A stretch of 34,392 bases of DNA from Fimbriiglobus sp. (GCA_025352235.1 JANXTU010000493.1:1-34392), one strand, 5' to 3'; positions 16,653 to 25,845 are shown, numbered from the stretch's first letter. Translations and numbers: made by a program. Notes: generated by a model from the sequence alone, not told the origin.

Positions 16653-17501
16653 TCACAACCAATCGGAAACGGGCCAAGCGAACGGGTCGCTCGCTTTCAA
16701 TTTACCGTCTCGCAACGCGATGAACAGGCACGCCGTGACGAGGTCGGCCGTGGTGCCGGGATTCAGGCGGTTGCCGTCGCAACGGAGGTAGGTGTCCAAT
16801 CCGAGCGCGGCGGCACGTCCATCGGAAGTTCCGATTCCCCCGTACTGCAATACGCTCGCCGCCCGAATCCTGACCTCCAGCGCACTCATCCCACCGCGCT
16901 TGCGATGGACGAGCGAATCGGGAAACTTGGCGAGCCATTGTAATTGGCACTCGATGACGGCGGCTTCCACGCATCCCAATCGCTCGAAGGCTCGGAGCAA
17001 ATGCGGGACGCCGAAATCGAACACATCCGCGAAACCGGTGGCGTATTGTTTCGCGATCATGTCCCGATCCGCCGCGAGGCGCATGGCGTCGAGGAGCGTC
17101 ACCGTCGGTTCGTCGTTCACCGATTGCTCGGAAACATCGCCTAACCCCCCGGCCGAAGCGAGGCGGATCGCCTCGAACGCATATTTCGCATCGTCGATGG
17201 TCAGCGACGCCAGGATCGCTTCGAGTTGCTCACGGTTCTCGGATTTCGCCAGCGGCACCAACAGCAGGATGATCCCGAGGTTCGTATTCGACGGCGTGAC
17301 CTCCCGCCGCAATTGCACGGCGCGCAGGATCGTCTCGCCGACGCCGCCACCTTCCGTCAACGCCTTCATCAGCGCCCCGGCCGAGTGGATGAAGTCGAGG
17401 TAGTTCAGATCGGCGAAGTTCGCGCCGGGGTGGACGTTGCCGACTTTGCGGGCGAGCACTTCCCAAACGCAGGCGGTGTGCGCGGCCATGGCGGCGTTCA
17501 T
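16653..17501 (-). CDS. CitG-like protein of the H4MPT cluster (orf7-like)
   Basis: A 282-aa protein related to triphosphoribosyl-dephospho-CoA synthase (CitG, COG1767). Blocks: KVGNVHPGANFADLNYLDFIHSAGAL, LRREVTPSNTNLGIILLLVPLA, DVFDFGVPHLLRAFERLG and NPGTTADLVTACLFIALRDG. In methylotrophs this family is orf7, needed for the H4MPT or methanofuran-type cofactors. No citrate lyase gene is near, which argues against the citrate role. The ATG at 17501 overlaps the stop of the RimK-like gene (ATGA), so the track's 25-codon extension is rejected. Confidence 0.85.
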   Translation of the reverse strand: MNAAMAAHTACVWEVLARKVGNVHPGANFADLNYLDFIHSAGALMKALTEGGGVGETILRAVQLRREVTPSNTNLGIILLLVPLAKSENREQLEAILASLTIDDAKYAFEAIRLASAGGLGDVSEQSVNDEPTVTLLDAMRLAADRDMIAKQYATGFADVFDFGVPHLLRAFERLGCVEAAVIECQLQWLAKFPDSLVHRKRGGMSALEVRIRAASVLQYGGIGTSDGRAAALGLDTYLRCDGNRLNPGTTADLVTACLFIALRDGKLKASDPFAWPVSDWL

Positions 17502-18337
17502 CGTGTTACCTCTGCGATGAACCGGATGATCTCCGCCGCGACATCGATCCCGCAGGTCGCCGCGAGCGCTTTCCACCCCGGTACGGCGTTGACTTCGATC
17601 ACGACCCAGCGGCCCGCTTCATCGCACAGCAAATCGACTCCGGCGATGACCGCCCCCGTGGCCCGCGCCGCATCGAGCGCCAACTTCTGTTGGGCGGGTG
17701 CGAGTTTACACGGCTCCGTCGTTCCCCCTTGCGCGACGTTGGTCCGCCAGTCGCCGTGACCGTGGCGCTTCATCGAGGCGAGGACGCGGTCACCGAGTAC
17801 GAACACTCTCAGATCCCACCCGGGGTGGTGGATGAACTCTTGCAAATACAGGACGCCGCCGGTTTGCTCGATGGCGTGGAACGTCCGCCACGCGACCTCC
17901 GCATCGGTCAGGCGCACCATCCCGCGACCTTCGGAGCCGAAGATCGGTTTGACGACAATATCGCCGCCGAGGTCGGCGAACGCGAGCATCGCATCGGCCG
18001 CGGTCTGCGTGCAAATCGTGCGCGGCACCGGCAGTCCGGCTTCGTCCAATCGCGAAGTCGTCAAGAATTTATCGACGCAGGTTTCGAGCGCGCGGGGCGG
18101 GTTGAACACGGGGATTTTAGATGCGTGCAAGCAATCCATGCGGAAGATGATTTGCTCCAACGACCCGGCCGGCATGGTGCGGACGATGATGGCATCGAAG
18201 GGCGGGTGAGAACGGGGCACTTCGGCAATCACCCGGCGGAAGTCGATGGCCTCCGCGCGGTGCCCATCTCCGGTGGCGGCGCGGAGCAAATCCTGCACAT
18301 GCCAGCCGGTACCGCCGCAGAGAATGCCGAGACGCAT
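17498..18337 (-). CDS. RimK-like ATP-grasp ligase of the H4MPT cluster (orf5/MptN-like)
   Basis: A 279-aa ATP-grasp ligase that joins a carboxylate to an amine using ATP. N-terminal LGILCGGTGWHVQDLL domain, then VDKFLTTSRLDEAGLPVPRT, the ATP-binding DIVVKPIFGSEGRGMVRL, LYLQEFIHHPGWDLRVFVLGDRVLASMKR and the Mg site GVDLLCDEAGRWVVIEVNAVPGW. Best matched to the RimK/glutathione-synthetase family; the archaeal relative MptN adds glutamate to H4MPT. Its start lies 3 bases after the mch stop and its stop overlaps the CitG-like start. The amino acid it adds cannot be read from the sequence. Confidence 0.88.
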   Translation of the reverse strand: MRLGILCGGTGWHVQDLLRAATGDGHRAEAIDFRRVIAEVPRSHPPFDAIIVRTMPAGSLEQIIFRMDCLHASKIPVFNPPRALETCVDKFLTTSRLDEAGLPVPRTICTQTAADAMLAFADLGGDIVVKPIFGSEGRGMVRLTDAEVAWRTFHAIEQTGGVLYLQEFIHHPGWDLRVFVLGDRVLASMKRHGHGDWRTNVAQGGTTEPCKLAPAQQKLALDAARATGAVIAGVDLLCDEAGRWVVIEVNAVPGWKALAATCGIDVAAEIIRFIAEVTR

Positions 18338-18340
18338 GGA

Positions 18341-19273
18341 TCACGCTCCGAAAAAGGACTTCTTCAACAACCCCGCATCCGTACTGCCGAACGTCCGCGC
18401 CCGGCCAGTTCGCAGATTCACGAACGTGACTTCCGCGGGACTGAAGAGCAGCGGGTCGATCTTGTAAAAGTCTCCGTAGCGGGCGAACAAATCGGCGAAG
18501 AGTTCGCCGTGATCGTTCGACGCATTCGACGGCACCTTCGGGCCGATCTCGTCGATGATCGCATCGTCGCAATCCACCCACAGCGTCACGCGGCCGCCGT
18601 ACAAGATGGCGTCGTTCGTCCGGCCGATCGCGGCGAGCTCGTCCTTCGCCACGGGAGGCAGCGGAGCGACGCCGAACCCGCTGACGACGGCGTTCACGTC
18701 GAACTTCAATTCGTGCAGTTTGTGGAGCGCGGTTTCCACGGTGCGCGCCACGACTTGGATCGCCCCCGCGATGCTGCTGGCCGGGGCGACTAGCAGTGTC
18801 AACCGGTTGACCGCGGCGGGTAACCTCTCGCGGATCGCGGCGACCACACTTTCATCCGGCATCTTGCGGCTTTCGAGTACGCCGACGGCGCAATTCGAAT
18901 CGTCCGATATTTTCAGATGTTTGATGACCTCTTCGCGCCCGGCGAGGGCCCGCATCGGGCCGGATCCCATGGCGAAAAACTTGCCGGCTTGCACCTGCCA
19001 ACCGGCGTATTGCGAGCCGAGGCAGGCGAGCACCGGGGCGTCGGTCGTGACCGCGATGGTCGGCCCCATGTGGCCGTTGACGAGCGCGACCTCGGCGAGA
19101 TCGGCGAGGCAAATGCGTGCCATTTGCAACCCCGCTTGCAGGCCCCCGGTTGCGGCGACTCCGCAATCGATGACGCGCGCGCCGCCGACTTCGGACACCG
19201 TGACGCGGATCGCCTCGGCGAGTTCGACCATCTCGTCGGCGAGGGCTTCGGCCCGTTCGTTCAAGCGGATCAT
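18341..19273 (-). CDS. mch: Methenyltetrahydromethanopterin cyclohydrolase
   Basis: A 310-aa Mch, the enzyme interconverting methenyl-H4MPT and formyl-H4MPT in H4MPT-linked formaldehyde oxidation. Diagnostic blocks: NERAEALADEMVELAEAIRV, GARVIDCGVAATGGLQAG, LGSQYAGWQVQAGKFFAMGSGPMRAL, APASSIAGAIQVVARTVETALHKL and DPLLFSPAEVTFVNLRTG. Length is normal. The ATG at 19273 overlaps the upstream ATP-grasp stop (ATGA), so the track's 15-codon extension is dropped. Presence of mch shows a formaldehyde or C1 pathway with archaeal-type cofactor, known for planctomycetes. Formylmethanofuran and formaldehyde-activating genes are not in this window. Confidence 0.96.
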   Translation of the reverse strand: MIRLNERAEALADEMVELAEAIRVTVSEVGGARVIDCGVAATGGLQAGLQMARICLADLAEVALVNGHMGPTIAVTTDAPVLACLGSQYAGWQVQAGKFFAMGSGPMRALAGREEVIKHLKISDDSNCAVGVLESRKMPDESVVAAIRERLPAAVNRLTLLVAPASSIAGAIQVVARTVETALHKLHELKFDVNAVVSGFGVAPLPPVAKDELAAIGRTNDAILYGGRVTLWVDCDDAIIDEIGPKVPSNASNDHGELFADLFARYGDFYKIDPLLFSPAEVTFVNLRTGRARTFGSTDAGLLKKSFFGA

Positions 19274-20367
19274 CGCGGCGCACTCACTCGGGCCAGTTCC
19301 AGTAATCGTTCGCGGCACTCCGGTTCAGTATCGGCGGCCGCGAACAAAGTGACCACGGGTTGCCCCGCCGAAATGACCGAACCGACCGCCGGGATGTCGG
19401 CGAAGTTCGACCCGCGCCACGGATGATCGGCGGGGACGACGAAGGTGCGAGGGGCGTACAGAATCGCCTTCCCATGGATTTTCCGGTCCCCCCTCTCCGC
19501 TTCGGAGAGGGGGTGAGGGCGTGAGGTCTCGAAGTGGGCGATGTGCTCCGCCAATAGCGACCGTCCCAACGCCCGCTCGTACAGTTCCACCGAAGCCGTG
19601 TAGCGTGGGTTGACTTCGAGGACCAAGACGCGGTCCCCGGAGAGGATGAAATCGACCCCGATCAGTCCGCGGAGACCGAACGGTCGCAACGCTTCGCCAA
19701 TCCGCGTCAGTTCCGCTGTCAACGCGTTGTCAGTGGGAAGCGGGCCGATGTTCCCGCAGTAGTGGAACGGCGGCGCGTGCAACCACCACTCGCCAATGAG
19801 TTGGGAGCAGACGCCGAGGAGTTCGGGGGAACCGCTAGCGGGGAAAAGAAAGAGTGCCGAATACGATGGGCCGAGGATGAATTCTTGGAAGTAGTATTCG
19901 GGCGTGGGAAGATCGAGTTCGCCGGCGAACCGAATGCCCAGACCTCCCGCGCCGCGGAGGGGTTTTCGCAACGAGCCACCGGGCTCGCCCCGGTGGGGTC
20001 CACCTGCGCCCGGTGGCTCGACGATCCGGGGCATTCGCACAACTTTTGACAATTCGAACGGATCGCGGACGCGCTTCAAAACCTCCGGCCCGACCCCGAA
20101 CAATTCCCGATCCCGCGAGATCGCTTCCACCACCTCCGGATCGTTTTCTAGCCCGCCGGTATACATCCACGGCCCCGGAGGAGCTTGTCCCGCGAGTGCG
20201 ACAAATCCTTGTGGATACTCGTCCATGGGGCACGGGATCACAGGCCCCACGGCCCGCGTATCGTTGTCGGCGAAGAGGTCGATGACGACCGGTTGCCAGC
20301 CGGCGCGGACGGCAGACGCCGCAGCCGCGCGGCCGCTGGCGCCGACGATCAGCAGGGTGCGGCTCAC
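19270..20367 (-). CDS. ATP-grasp protein of the H4MPT cluster (orf17-like, COG2232)
   Basis: A 365-aa predicted ATP-dependent ligase directly before mch. N-terminal [26 protein letters not shown]-grasp lysine block RKPLRGAGGLGI (about 133-145), GLRGLIGVDFILSGDRVLVLEVNPRYTASVEL (Mg-binding Glu/Asn) and a C-terminal HGKAILYAPRTFVVP. The GTG start at 20367 is chosen because it overlaps the preceding stop (GTGA) and the Rossmann strand begins there; the track extension of 88 codons is out-of-frame sequence of the neighbour. Two GC-rich palindromes (19489-19513, 19972-20020) lie in frame within it and add loops (about residues 116-132 and 281-294). The family role in C1 cofactor assembly is known only genetically. 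Confidence 0.85.
   Translation of the reverse strand: MSRTLLIVGASGRAAAASAVRAGWQPVVIDLFADNDTRAVGPVIPCPMDEYPQGFVALAGQAPPGPWMYTGGLENDPEVVEAISRDRELFGVGPEVLKRVRDPFELSKVVRMPRIVEPPGAGGPHRGEPGGSLRKPLRGAGGLGIRFAGELDLPTPEYYFQEFILGPSYSALFLFPASGSPELLGVCSQLIGEWWLHAPPFHYCGNIGPLPTDNALTAELTRIGEALRPFGLRGLIGVDFILSGDRVLVLEVNPRYTASVELYERALGRSLLAEHIAHFETSRPHPLSEAERGDRKIHGKAILYAPRTFVVPADHPWRGSNFADIPAVGSVISAGQPVVTLFAAADTEPECRERLLELARVSAPR
19487..19531 (-). repeat. In-frame palindrome inside the ATP-grasp gene, site 1
   Basis: CCCCCTCTCCG (19489-19499), loop CTT, CGGAGAGGGGG (19503-19513): an 11-bp perfect palindrome followed by TGAGGGCGTGAGG. On the coding strand it encodes TSRPHPLSEAERGDRK, a polar stretch with no resemblance to the flanking fold. 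This motif, CCCTCTCCG..CGGAGAGGG with a TGAGGG tail, looks like an intergenic repeat placed in an ORF without breaking the frame. Confidence 0.75.
19972..20020 (-). repeat. In-frame palindrome inside the ATP-grasp gene, site 2
   Basis: CGAGCCACCGGG (19972-19983) and CCCGGTGGCTCG (20009-20020) form a 12-bp perfect inverted repeat; a nested hairpin (CCACCGGG/CCCCGGTGG) lies inside. It encodes the Gly/Pro-rich loop VEPPGAGGPHRGEPGG just ahead of the ATP-binding lysine block. Confidence 0.75.
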
Positions 20368-23033
20368 TCCCGGATCGGCGTCGGCAAGCCGAGCCGCCAA
20401 CGGAGCGTCTGCAATTCCTTTGATTGGATGATGCGCAAGATGTCTTGGTAGTCGTCGGTCCACGGCGGGATTTCGGGGTTCACCGGGATCGGCTTCCACG
20501 GCAATTCCACCGTCGACGAACTCGACTCGACGAAGGCCGGGCCGAGATCGGCTTCCGTCGGCGCGAGCACGATCCACGACGATTCCGTCTTCCCCGGCAT
20601 CGGGTTGGACTTGTCTTCCCAAATCCGGCACGCCATCCCGTGTTGCGCCGCAATGGCCGCGACGATCGGTTCGAGCCGCAAGTAGCGGTTGGACACGTGC
20701 ATGGCCAACAAACCGTTTTTGGCGATACGCTCGCTGTACAACTTCACCGATTCGACCGTCAACAAGTGGACCGGGATCGAATCGGAACTGAAGGCGTCGA
20801 TCAACAGGAGGTCGTATTTCGGGCCGCCGTATTTTTCGAGCATCAAGCGGGCGTCACCCATGACGATGTCGACGTGTGCCCCGCGTTGGCGGGCGTCGGT
20901 CACGTAAGTGAAGTGCTTGCCGCCGTCGATCATCGTTTTGACGGCCGGGTCGATTTCGTAGAAGGTCATCTCTTGACCGGCGATGGCGTAACCCGCTCCG
21001 GACCCGGTGCCGAGGCCGACCATGCCGACCTTGGGCAAACCCTTGCGGGCGAAGGCTTCGCGGAACATCGCCCCGACCGGGCCGGTGCGGTGGTAGTACG
21101 TCAGCGGGTCGCCGCTCTGATCCCACGATTCTTTCGCCCCGAGCAGGGCGACGCTCTCCCACACCGAGAACGCCCCGAGGGCGCGGAGGTCGTCGCGCAG
21201 CATCGGCGCGACGGAGTATTCGCGCGGCTCATATTCGCGTTGGGCTTTGTCGTCGGCCCGCGGCAACGGCACGCGGTAGCGGCCTTGGAACTGCCGACCG
21301 TGTAGGGTCGTGCCGTGCGACATATCGCGCGTGTCGATGCGCAGCGCGAGGGCGACATCGTAGAAACCGGCGATGGCATCGCCGTCGGACTTCACGAGCC
21401 GAAGCGGATAGAGATAGTTGGCGGGCGTCACGGCATTGTCTTGCGGGTAACCGTCGAGACGCATGATGCCGAAGTAGCTGCGGATCGATTCGCGGGACAT
21501 TTCGGTTTTCGGGTCGTAGCCGCGCGCGAGATCGCGGAAGGCCGAACTCGTGAGGATGGCGGCGGCGCAGAGGCCGAAGCGGAGCGGGCGGTCGATGAAC
21601 AAGAAGCAGAATAGGCACGGCGGCGCGAACACCGCGAACAGGACAACGATCTTGCCATCGACTAAACGTGTTGCGTCGGCGACCCAGTCGCAGGCGGTGC
21701 GGAAGGTTTCGTAACGGCCCAGCGAGACCAACGCGGCGCAGACGGCGAGCATTGCGATCGGGATCAAGATGTCGAGGAACAACGCGATGCCGGCCGATTC
21801 GACCGAGCCTTCGGCGCCGGGTTCGGCGGGCCCGCGCTTCGCCGCGGGGATCAGCATGCAGCCGATGGCGATGGCGATGGGATACTCGAACGCTTGCGGA
21901 AACACCAGCGGAGCGACGATGGCGTTGAAGAGTCCCCCGAGGACGCCGCCGAACGAGATCCAGAGGAAGTAATTCGTGAGGAATTTGGGGTGCGGCCGGT
22001 CGTTCGCCAGTTCGGTGTGCATGAGCAGCGCGAGCAAGAAGTAGGCGGTGAGGTGCATGGCCAGCATCAAGAAATGCGACACGACATCGTATTTCGCCAC
22101 CATCGTGAAGATCAACAACAGCATGGCGACGGGGGCCGCGTTGCCGAGGACCAACTTGTACCAGGCCGGTGTCCGCGCGAAGGCGATGATGAACGTCAGC
22201 AGGTACAGCGCCAGCGGGATGACCCAGAGCAGCGGTACGGAACCGACGTCGGTGGTCATGTGCGTGGTCACGCCGAGCATCAGGCTCGACGGCACGAACG
22301 CCCGGCCGAGCCAGCGCAGCTTTTGCCCGAGTCTCGGCTCCGCCACCGGCGCCTCGGGGAGTTCTTTCCCGGCGGGCCGCAGCGGGTTCAACGCCGCCCG
22401 GCCACACTGGATCGACAGGCCGATCAAAATCAAAAATCCGCCTGCGAAGAGCCACGTCTGTTGGACGGTGCGGAACGTCGGCTCGGTGAACAGCGGGTAG
22501 CCCAGCAGCGAGATCAAGCTACCGGCGTTGCTCGCGGCGTACAGAAAGTAGGGATCTTTCGCGCTCGGGTGCGCGGTGGCGGTGAACCAGCGCTGCAGCA
22601 GCGGGGCGCTCGTGGAGACCGCGAGGAACGGCAGACCGATGGCGACGGCGAGCATCGAGATGACGGCGAAGAACGGCAGCGACCCGCCTTCGGGGGCGAG
22701 CGATTTCAGGATCGGCACCGCGGAGTGCCCTGGCGTCAGCAAGGCCGCCGCGGCGAGGACGGCGCCGCCGAGGGTGAGCACGCCGATGTGGATCGCGACT
22801 TGTTTCGCTTGGCTGCGCAGGCCGGTCAATTTGTGGGCGTACCAGTAGCCGAGGAGCAACAGCGCTTGGAAGAAGACCATGCAGGTGTTCCACACGGCCG
22901 GGTTTCCCCCGACGTGCGGCAGCACCATCTTCCCGACCATCGGCTGGACCATGAACAGCAGCGTCGCGCTCAGGAACATCGTCAGGGCGAACAGTGCGGG
23001 CACGCGGCGTCTCCGGGGAGGGAATTCGATCAT
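20364..23033 (-). CDS. Membrane-bound spermidine synthase-like protein
   Basis: An 889-aa protein with about 12 or more membrane segments in the N-terminal 560 residues (from [22 protein letters not shown]), then a soluble SAM-binding domain of the spermine/spermidine synthase type: [33 protein letters not shown] and [47 protein letters not shown]. Such fusions are common in bacteria with no proven polyamine activity, and the catalytic residues cannot be verified by eye. The ATG at 23033 overlaps the DUF1559 stop (ATGA), and the stop overlaps the ATP-grasp GTG. The track ORF adds 267 codons that overlap the pilin-like gene in another frame; these are rejected. Confidence 0.9.
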   Translation of the reverse strand: MIEFPPRRRRVPALFALTMFLSATLLFMVQPMVGKMVLPHVGGNPAVWNTCMVFFQALLLLGYWYAHKLTGLRSQAKQVAIHIGVLTLGGAVLAAAALLTPGHSAVPILKSLAPEGGSLPFFAVISMLAVAIGLPFLAVSTSAPLLQRWFTATAHPSAKDPYFLYAASNAGSLISLLGYPLFTEPTFRTVQQTWLFAGGFLILIGLSIQCGRAALNPLRPAGKELPEAPVAEPRLGQKLRWLGRAFVPSSLMLGVTTHMTTDVGSVPLLWVIPLALYLLTFIIAFARTPAWYKLVLGNAAPVAMLLLIFTMVAKYDVVSHFLMLAMHLTAYFLLALLMHTELANDRPHPKFLTNYFLWISFGGVLGGLFNAIVAPLVFPQAFEYPIAIAIGCMLIPAAKRGPAEPGAEGSVESAGIALFLDILIPIAMLAVCAALVSLGRYETFRTACDWVADATRLVDGKIVVLFAVFAPPCLFCFLFIDRPLRFGLCAAAILTSSAFRDLARGYDPKTEMSRESIRSYFGIMRLDGYPQDNAVTPANYLYPLRLVKSDGDAIAGFYDVALALRIDTRDMSHGTTLHGRQFQGRYRVPLPRADDKAQREYEPREYSVAPMLRDDLRALGAFSVWESVALLGAKESWDQSGDPLTYYHRTGPVGAMFREAFARKGLPKVGMVGLGTGSGAGYAIAGQEMTFYEIDPAVKTMIDGGKHFTYVTDARQRGAHVDIVMGDARLMLEKYGGPKYDLLLIDAFSSDSIPVHLLTVESVKLYSERIAKNGLLAMHVSNRYLRLEPIVAAIAAQHGMACRIWEDKSNPMPGKTESSWIVLAPTEADLGPAFVESSSSTVELPWKPIPVNPEIPPWTDDYQDILRIIQSKELQTLRWRLGLPTPIRE

Positions 23034-23962
23034 TCGTCCGCGGGGATTTCGCCGCCGGCCCGCGTGGCGAGCGCGGCGAGCGTCCGGATGGAGACGCTCT
23101 GCCGGAGGAACCGGACGCTCCCATCGGCCAGGGCGATATTGGCCCCGAGGCTGTGGAAGGCGTAGATTTCGTAGGCGTTGGTGCAATTCACGGCGCACTC
23201 CCCGACCAGCGTGAAGCCGTCCGGGCTCGTCCCTTCGATGCCGAATCCTTTTTGATGATCGGCCCACAAGCCGCCGGTGACTTGCCCCGGCCCCCCGCTG
23301 CCGAAGGGGGGGGCGAGGTCGAGTACGCGCTTGCCTTTGACCCAGTACTCCGGACGATTGGCATCTTCCGCGATCAAGATCGTGTTTGAAAGGCCGTCCG
23401 TGATTTGCGCGATCGAGGAACCTTGCGAACTCATCACGCCGCGCCAAACGTTGGAGTATGCCGGCCCATCCGGATAACCGAGTTGCGCCAAGAGCGTGAC
23501 GGCCACGACCGACACGTTCGTGTAGTCCCACGCCGCCCCGGCGAACGGGGAACCCGCGACCCCGGGGACGGCGGATTGGCCGAGGCGATTGCCCGCGGCG
23601 CTCGGGCAAAGGAAGGTTTTCACCTGGGCCGAGCGGGTCGTGGCATTGGCGTTGTCGTACCAATTCGCGTTCATCGCGAGCTGGTTGCGGATCGATTCCT
23701 GTTCCAGTTGGGGGAGCACCAAGGCCGGCCAACCGTGGAACGGGGGCGCCGTGGTGTTTGAATTCGGAAACCGTTGTTGCGACGATTCGTAATTGAGGCA
23801 GGCCAGCCCGAGTTGTTTCAAATTGTTCTGGCAACTGGCCCGCGCGGCCGCTTCGCGGACTTTTTGCACCGCCGGCAGCAAAAGACCCAGCAAGACCGCG
23901 ATGATGGCGATCACCACGAGCAGTTCGATCAACGTAAATGCGATTCTCGACCGGCCTGGCAT
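23030..23962 (-). CDS. DUF1559 pseudopilin-like protein (H-X9-DG)
   Basis: A 310-aa member of the large planctomycete family with a type II secretion/type IV pilin leader. Prepilin-type N-terminus [34 protein letters not shown] (cleavage before F, Glu at +5), then [19 protein letters not shown] and a globular domain; the C-terminal [17 protein letters not shown] is the family H-X9-DG box. AGAGGAAA precedes the ATG. It begins 38 bases after the NYN stop and overlaps the next gene, so it is translated with the spermidine-synthase-like gene. The job is unknown; a surface or pilus-like element is usual. Confidence 0.96.
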   Translation of the reverse strand: MPGRSRIAFTLIELLVVIAIIAVLLGLLLPAVQKVREAAARASCQNNLKQLGLACLNYESSQQRFPNSNTTAPPFHGWPALVLPQLEQESIRNQLAMNANWYDNANATTRSAQVKTFLCPSAAGNRLGQSAVPGVAGSPFAGAAWDYTNVSVVAVTLLAQLGYPDGPAYSNVWRGVMSSQGSSIAQITDGLSNTILIAEDANRPEYWVKGKRVLDLAPPFGSGGPGQVTGGLWADHQKGFGIEGTSPDGFTLVGECAVNCTNAYEIYAFHSLGANIALADGSVRFLRQSVSIRTLAALATRAGGEIPADE

Positions 23963-24000
23963 AGCGTTTCCTCTGAATTAGACCGTTATCAAACCGTTGT

Positions 24001-25365
24001 TCACTCGTCTAAGCCGGACCCGAAGCCGTCGTCTTCCACCGGCGGTTTCGGCGCGGGCTTCGGCTTCTCGATGACCTTGATCGTTTCGATGACGCGCGGC
24101 GCCGGCTTTTCCACGATGGCCAGTCTCGGCTTCGCGGGGGCTTTCGCAACCGGCCTCTCGGCCTGGATCGCCTTCGGTTTCACCGGCTCGCGTTTGGCCG
24201 GTGGGGCTTTCGCGGGCGCCGCGTCCGCCGGGGCACTCCGCTTCGGCGAGTACGACGGGATCTCGTCGAGGTCGTCGTCCACGTCTTCGATCAGCGAGCG
24301 CCCGAGAGGCATCCGGTCATCGTCCGCCGGAACGCGTGCCGGCGGGGCTTTCGGTTGCAAAATCGGTTGTTGCGGTAAACGGCTCGGCTGATGCAAAATC
24401 GGCCGCGGTTCGACGGGCCGTTGCGGCTGAAGAATCGGCGGTGGCGGTGGCGAAGCCGGACGGGGTCCGCGATCGTTCCGCGTCGCGAGAGGGCGTTCGA
24501 GCGGCGGCGAGGGGAGCAACGGCTTCGGCGCCGGGAGCGCCAGCGGCACGGGCGGCGGCAATTGCTGCACCGCCGGGGGCGGGCCGTTGCGCCGGAGTTC
24601 GTCGCCGAAGCGGTTGACCACGTAGGTCCCGCTCGTCTTGTGCTTTTCGATTTCGATCAGCCCGTGCCGCTGGCCGTCTTCGAGCAGTTCACTGAAGGTG
24701 CGGTAGCCGTGGTACTCCTCGTTGAACGACGGCTTCTTCCGCTTCATCGTGTCCTTGACCATCGACGAGAAGATGACGTCCTTGTTCTCGCGGCGCAGGG
24801 CGACGAGCGAATCGACGAGCAGGTTGAAGACCTTGCGTTTGACTTCGGGCACCTGCACGCCGCCGTGGATTTGCAGCACGTCGGGGCGGTCGAGGTCTTC
24901 GTAGTAGATGAATTCGTCGCAGTTGTCGCGCAGCAGGTTCGACGTCGCTTCGACCAACCCGAGCCCGATGACGTGTTTGCCGAGTTCCTTCAATTTGGAA
25001 ACCAGCGGCGAGAAGTCGCTGTCGCCGGAGACGATCACGAAAGTGTCGATGTGGTCTTTCGAGTAGGCCAAGTCAATGGCGTCGACCACGAGTCGGATGT
25101 CGGCGGAGTTCTTGCCGGTCATCGAGCGCTTCGGAATTTCGATGAGTTCGATGGCCGCTTCGTGGAGAGACCCGGCGTAGGTGCCGAAGCGGCTCCAGTC
25201 GGCGTAGGCCTTCTTGGCAACGATCTTGCCTTTCTCGACGAGGCGTTCCAAAACCTTTTCGATTTGGAAGCGATCCCTTCGGCCGCCGAAGCCGAGGGCG
25301 AGGTTCTCGAAATCCACGAACACGGCCAGCGTGCGTTCGCCGTCTCCGGCGCGGGAATGTTTCAT
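24001..25365 (-). CDS. NYN-domain RNase-like protein with OST-HTH/LOTUS domain
   Basis: A 454-aa protein. The NYN (PIN-like) domain lies at about residues 10-150: AVFVDFENLALGFGGRRDRF (first Asp), KNSADIRLVVDAIDLAY and TFVIVSGDSDFSPLVSKLKELGKHVIGLG (the conserved acidic residues for metal-dependent RNA cleavage). An OST-HTH/LOTUS-like segment follows (VKRKVFNLLVDSLVALRREN .. FSELLEDGQRHGLIEIEKH .. GTYVV), then a Pro/Ala/Lys-rich tail from about residue 265 to the end. NYN-LOTUS proteins are probable RNA-binding nucleases. The ATG at 25365 with GGAG upstream is chosen over the track start. It is first in the long minus-strand run, but a link to C1 metabolism is not obvious. Confidence 0.9.
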   Translation of the reverse strand: MKHSRAGDGERTLAVFVDFENLALGFGGRRDRFQIEKVLERLVEKGKIVAKKAYADWSRFGTYAGSLHEAAIELIEIPKRSMTGKNSADIRLVVDAIDLAYSKDHIDTFVIVSGDSDFSPLVSKLKELGKHVIGLGLVEATSNLLRDNCDEFIYYEDLDRPDVLQIHGGVQVPEVKRKVFNLLVDSLVALRRENKDVIFSSMVKDTMKRKKPSFNEEYHGYRTFSELLEDGQRHGLIEIEKHKTSGTYVVNRFGDELRRNGPPPAVQQLPPPVPLALPAPKPLLPSPPLERPLATRNDRGPRPASPPPPPILQPQRPVEPRPILHQPSRLPQQPILQPKAPPARVPADDDRMPLGRSLIEDVDDDLDEIPSYSPKRSAPADAAPAKAPPAKREPVKPKAIQAERPVAKAPAKPRLAIVEKPAPRVIETIKVIEKPKPAPKPPVEDDGFGSGLDE

Positions 25366-25580
25366 GTCGCAATCGGCTCCGCCAAGTCTTCGGGCGGCTC
25401 CCCGCCCATTCGGTCTCTGCAATACATCATGCGGGCGGACGCGAAAACGACAACCGCGCCGCGCCGGGTTGGTGTGTCAATCCCCGACGCCGACGAGCGT
25501 GAAGCTTTTGGTCGGGTTCAGCGAGGGGTGGTTGTGAAACTGCTTCGGCATGGGGTGATCCTTGAGGGGGACGACGCAAA

Positions 25581-25698
25581 ATGATTCCAGCCCGAAGCGA
25601 CACACCCTTCCGTGGAACCATTGCAAATTACTGGAATCATCCCATAACGCTCAGCCCAGCATCGAGTTGCGGCAAATTCGCAAAGCTTATTGAGACTG
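25581..25698 (+). repeat. 60-bp element, family A, copy 2, with downstream shared block
   Basis: It begins ATGATTCCAG (25581) and ends CTGGAATCAT (25631-25640), 10-bp perfect terminal inverted repeats. It matches copy 1 at 49 of 60 positions without gaps; the strongest core is CGTGGAACCATTGCAAA. Downstream, CGAGTTGCGGCAAATT and GCTTATTGAGACTG (25685-25698) match copy 1 again. The track ORF MIPARSDTPFRGTIANYWNH is a read-through of the element. Confidence 0.85.
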
Positions 25699-25734
25699 GA
25701 ACCTTCATCGGTTTGCTCCAAGGCGACATTCTTC

Positions 25735-25845
25735 ATAGGACGGGTGGACTCATCGGAACCCGCCGCCGTGAGGAATTTCGCTCCGCAGTCATTCGGTAGG
25801 CTGCTTCATCCCGGCGGCGGATTCCGAAGACTCCACCCGCCCTAC
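25735..25845. repeat. Long imperfect hairpin, family B, full copy
   Basis: Arms 25735-25767 and 25813-25845 are inverted repeats matching at 28 of 33 positions (GGAACCCGCCGCC on the left, GGCGGCGGATTCC and CTCCACCCGCCCTAC on the right), with a 45-base loop. The right arm nearly equals that of the copy at 1-65, so this is a repeat family, not a private terminator. Confidence 0.75.

Noticed and set aside
20364-23834. 1156-aa version of the spermidine-synthase-like gene
   Set aside because: The first 267 codons lie in another frame of the DUF1559 gene and read as Arg-rich noise; the ATG at 23033 overlaps the DUF1559 stop.
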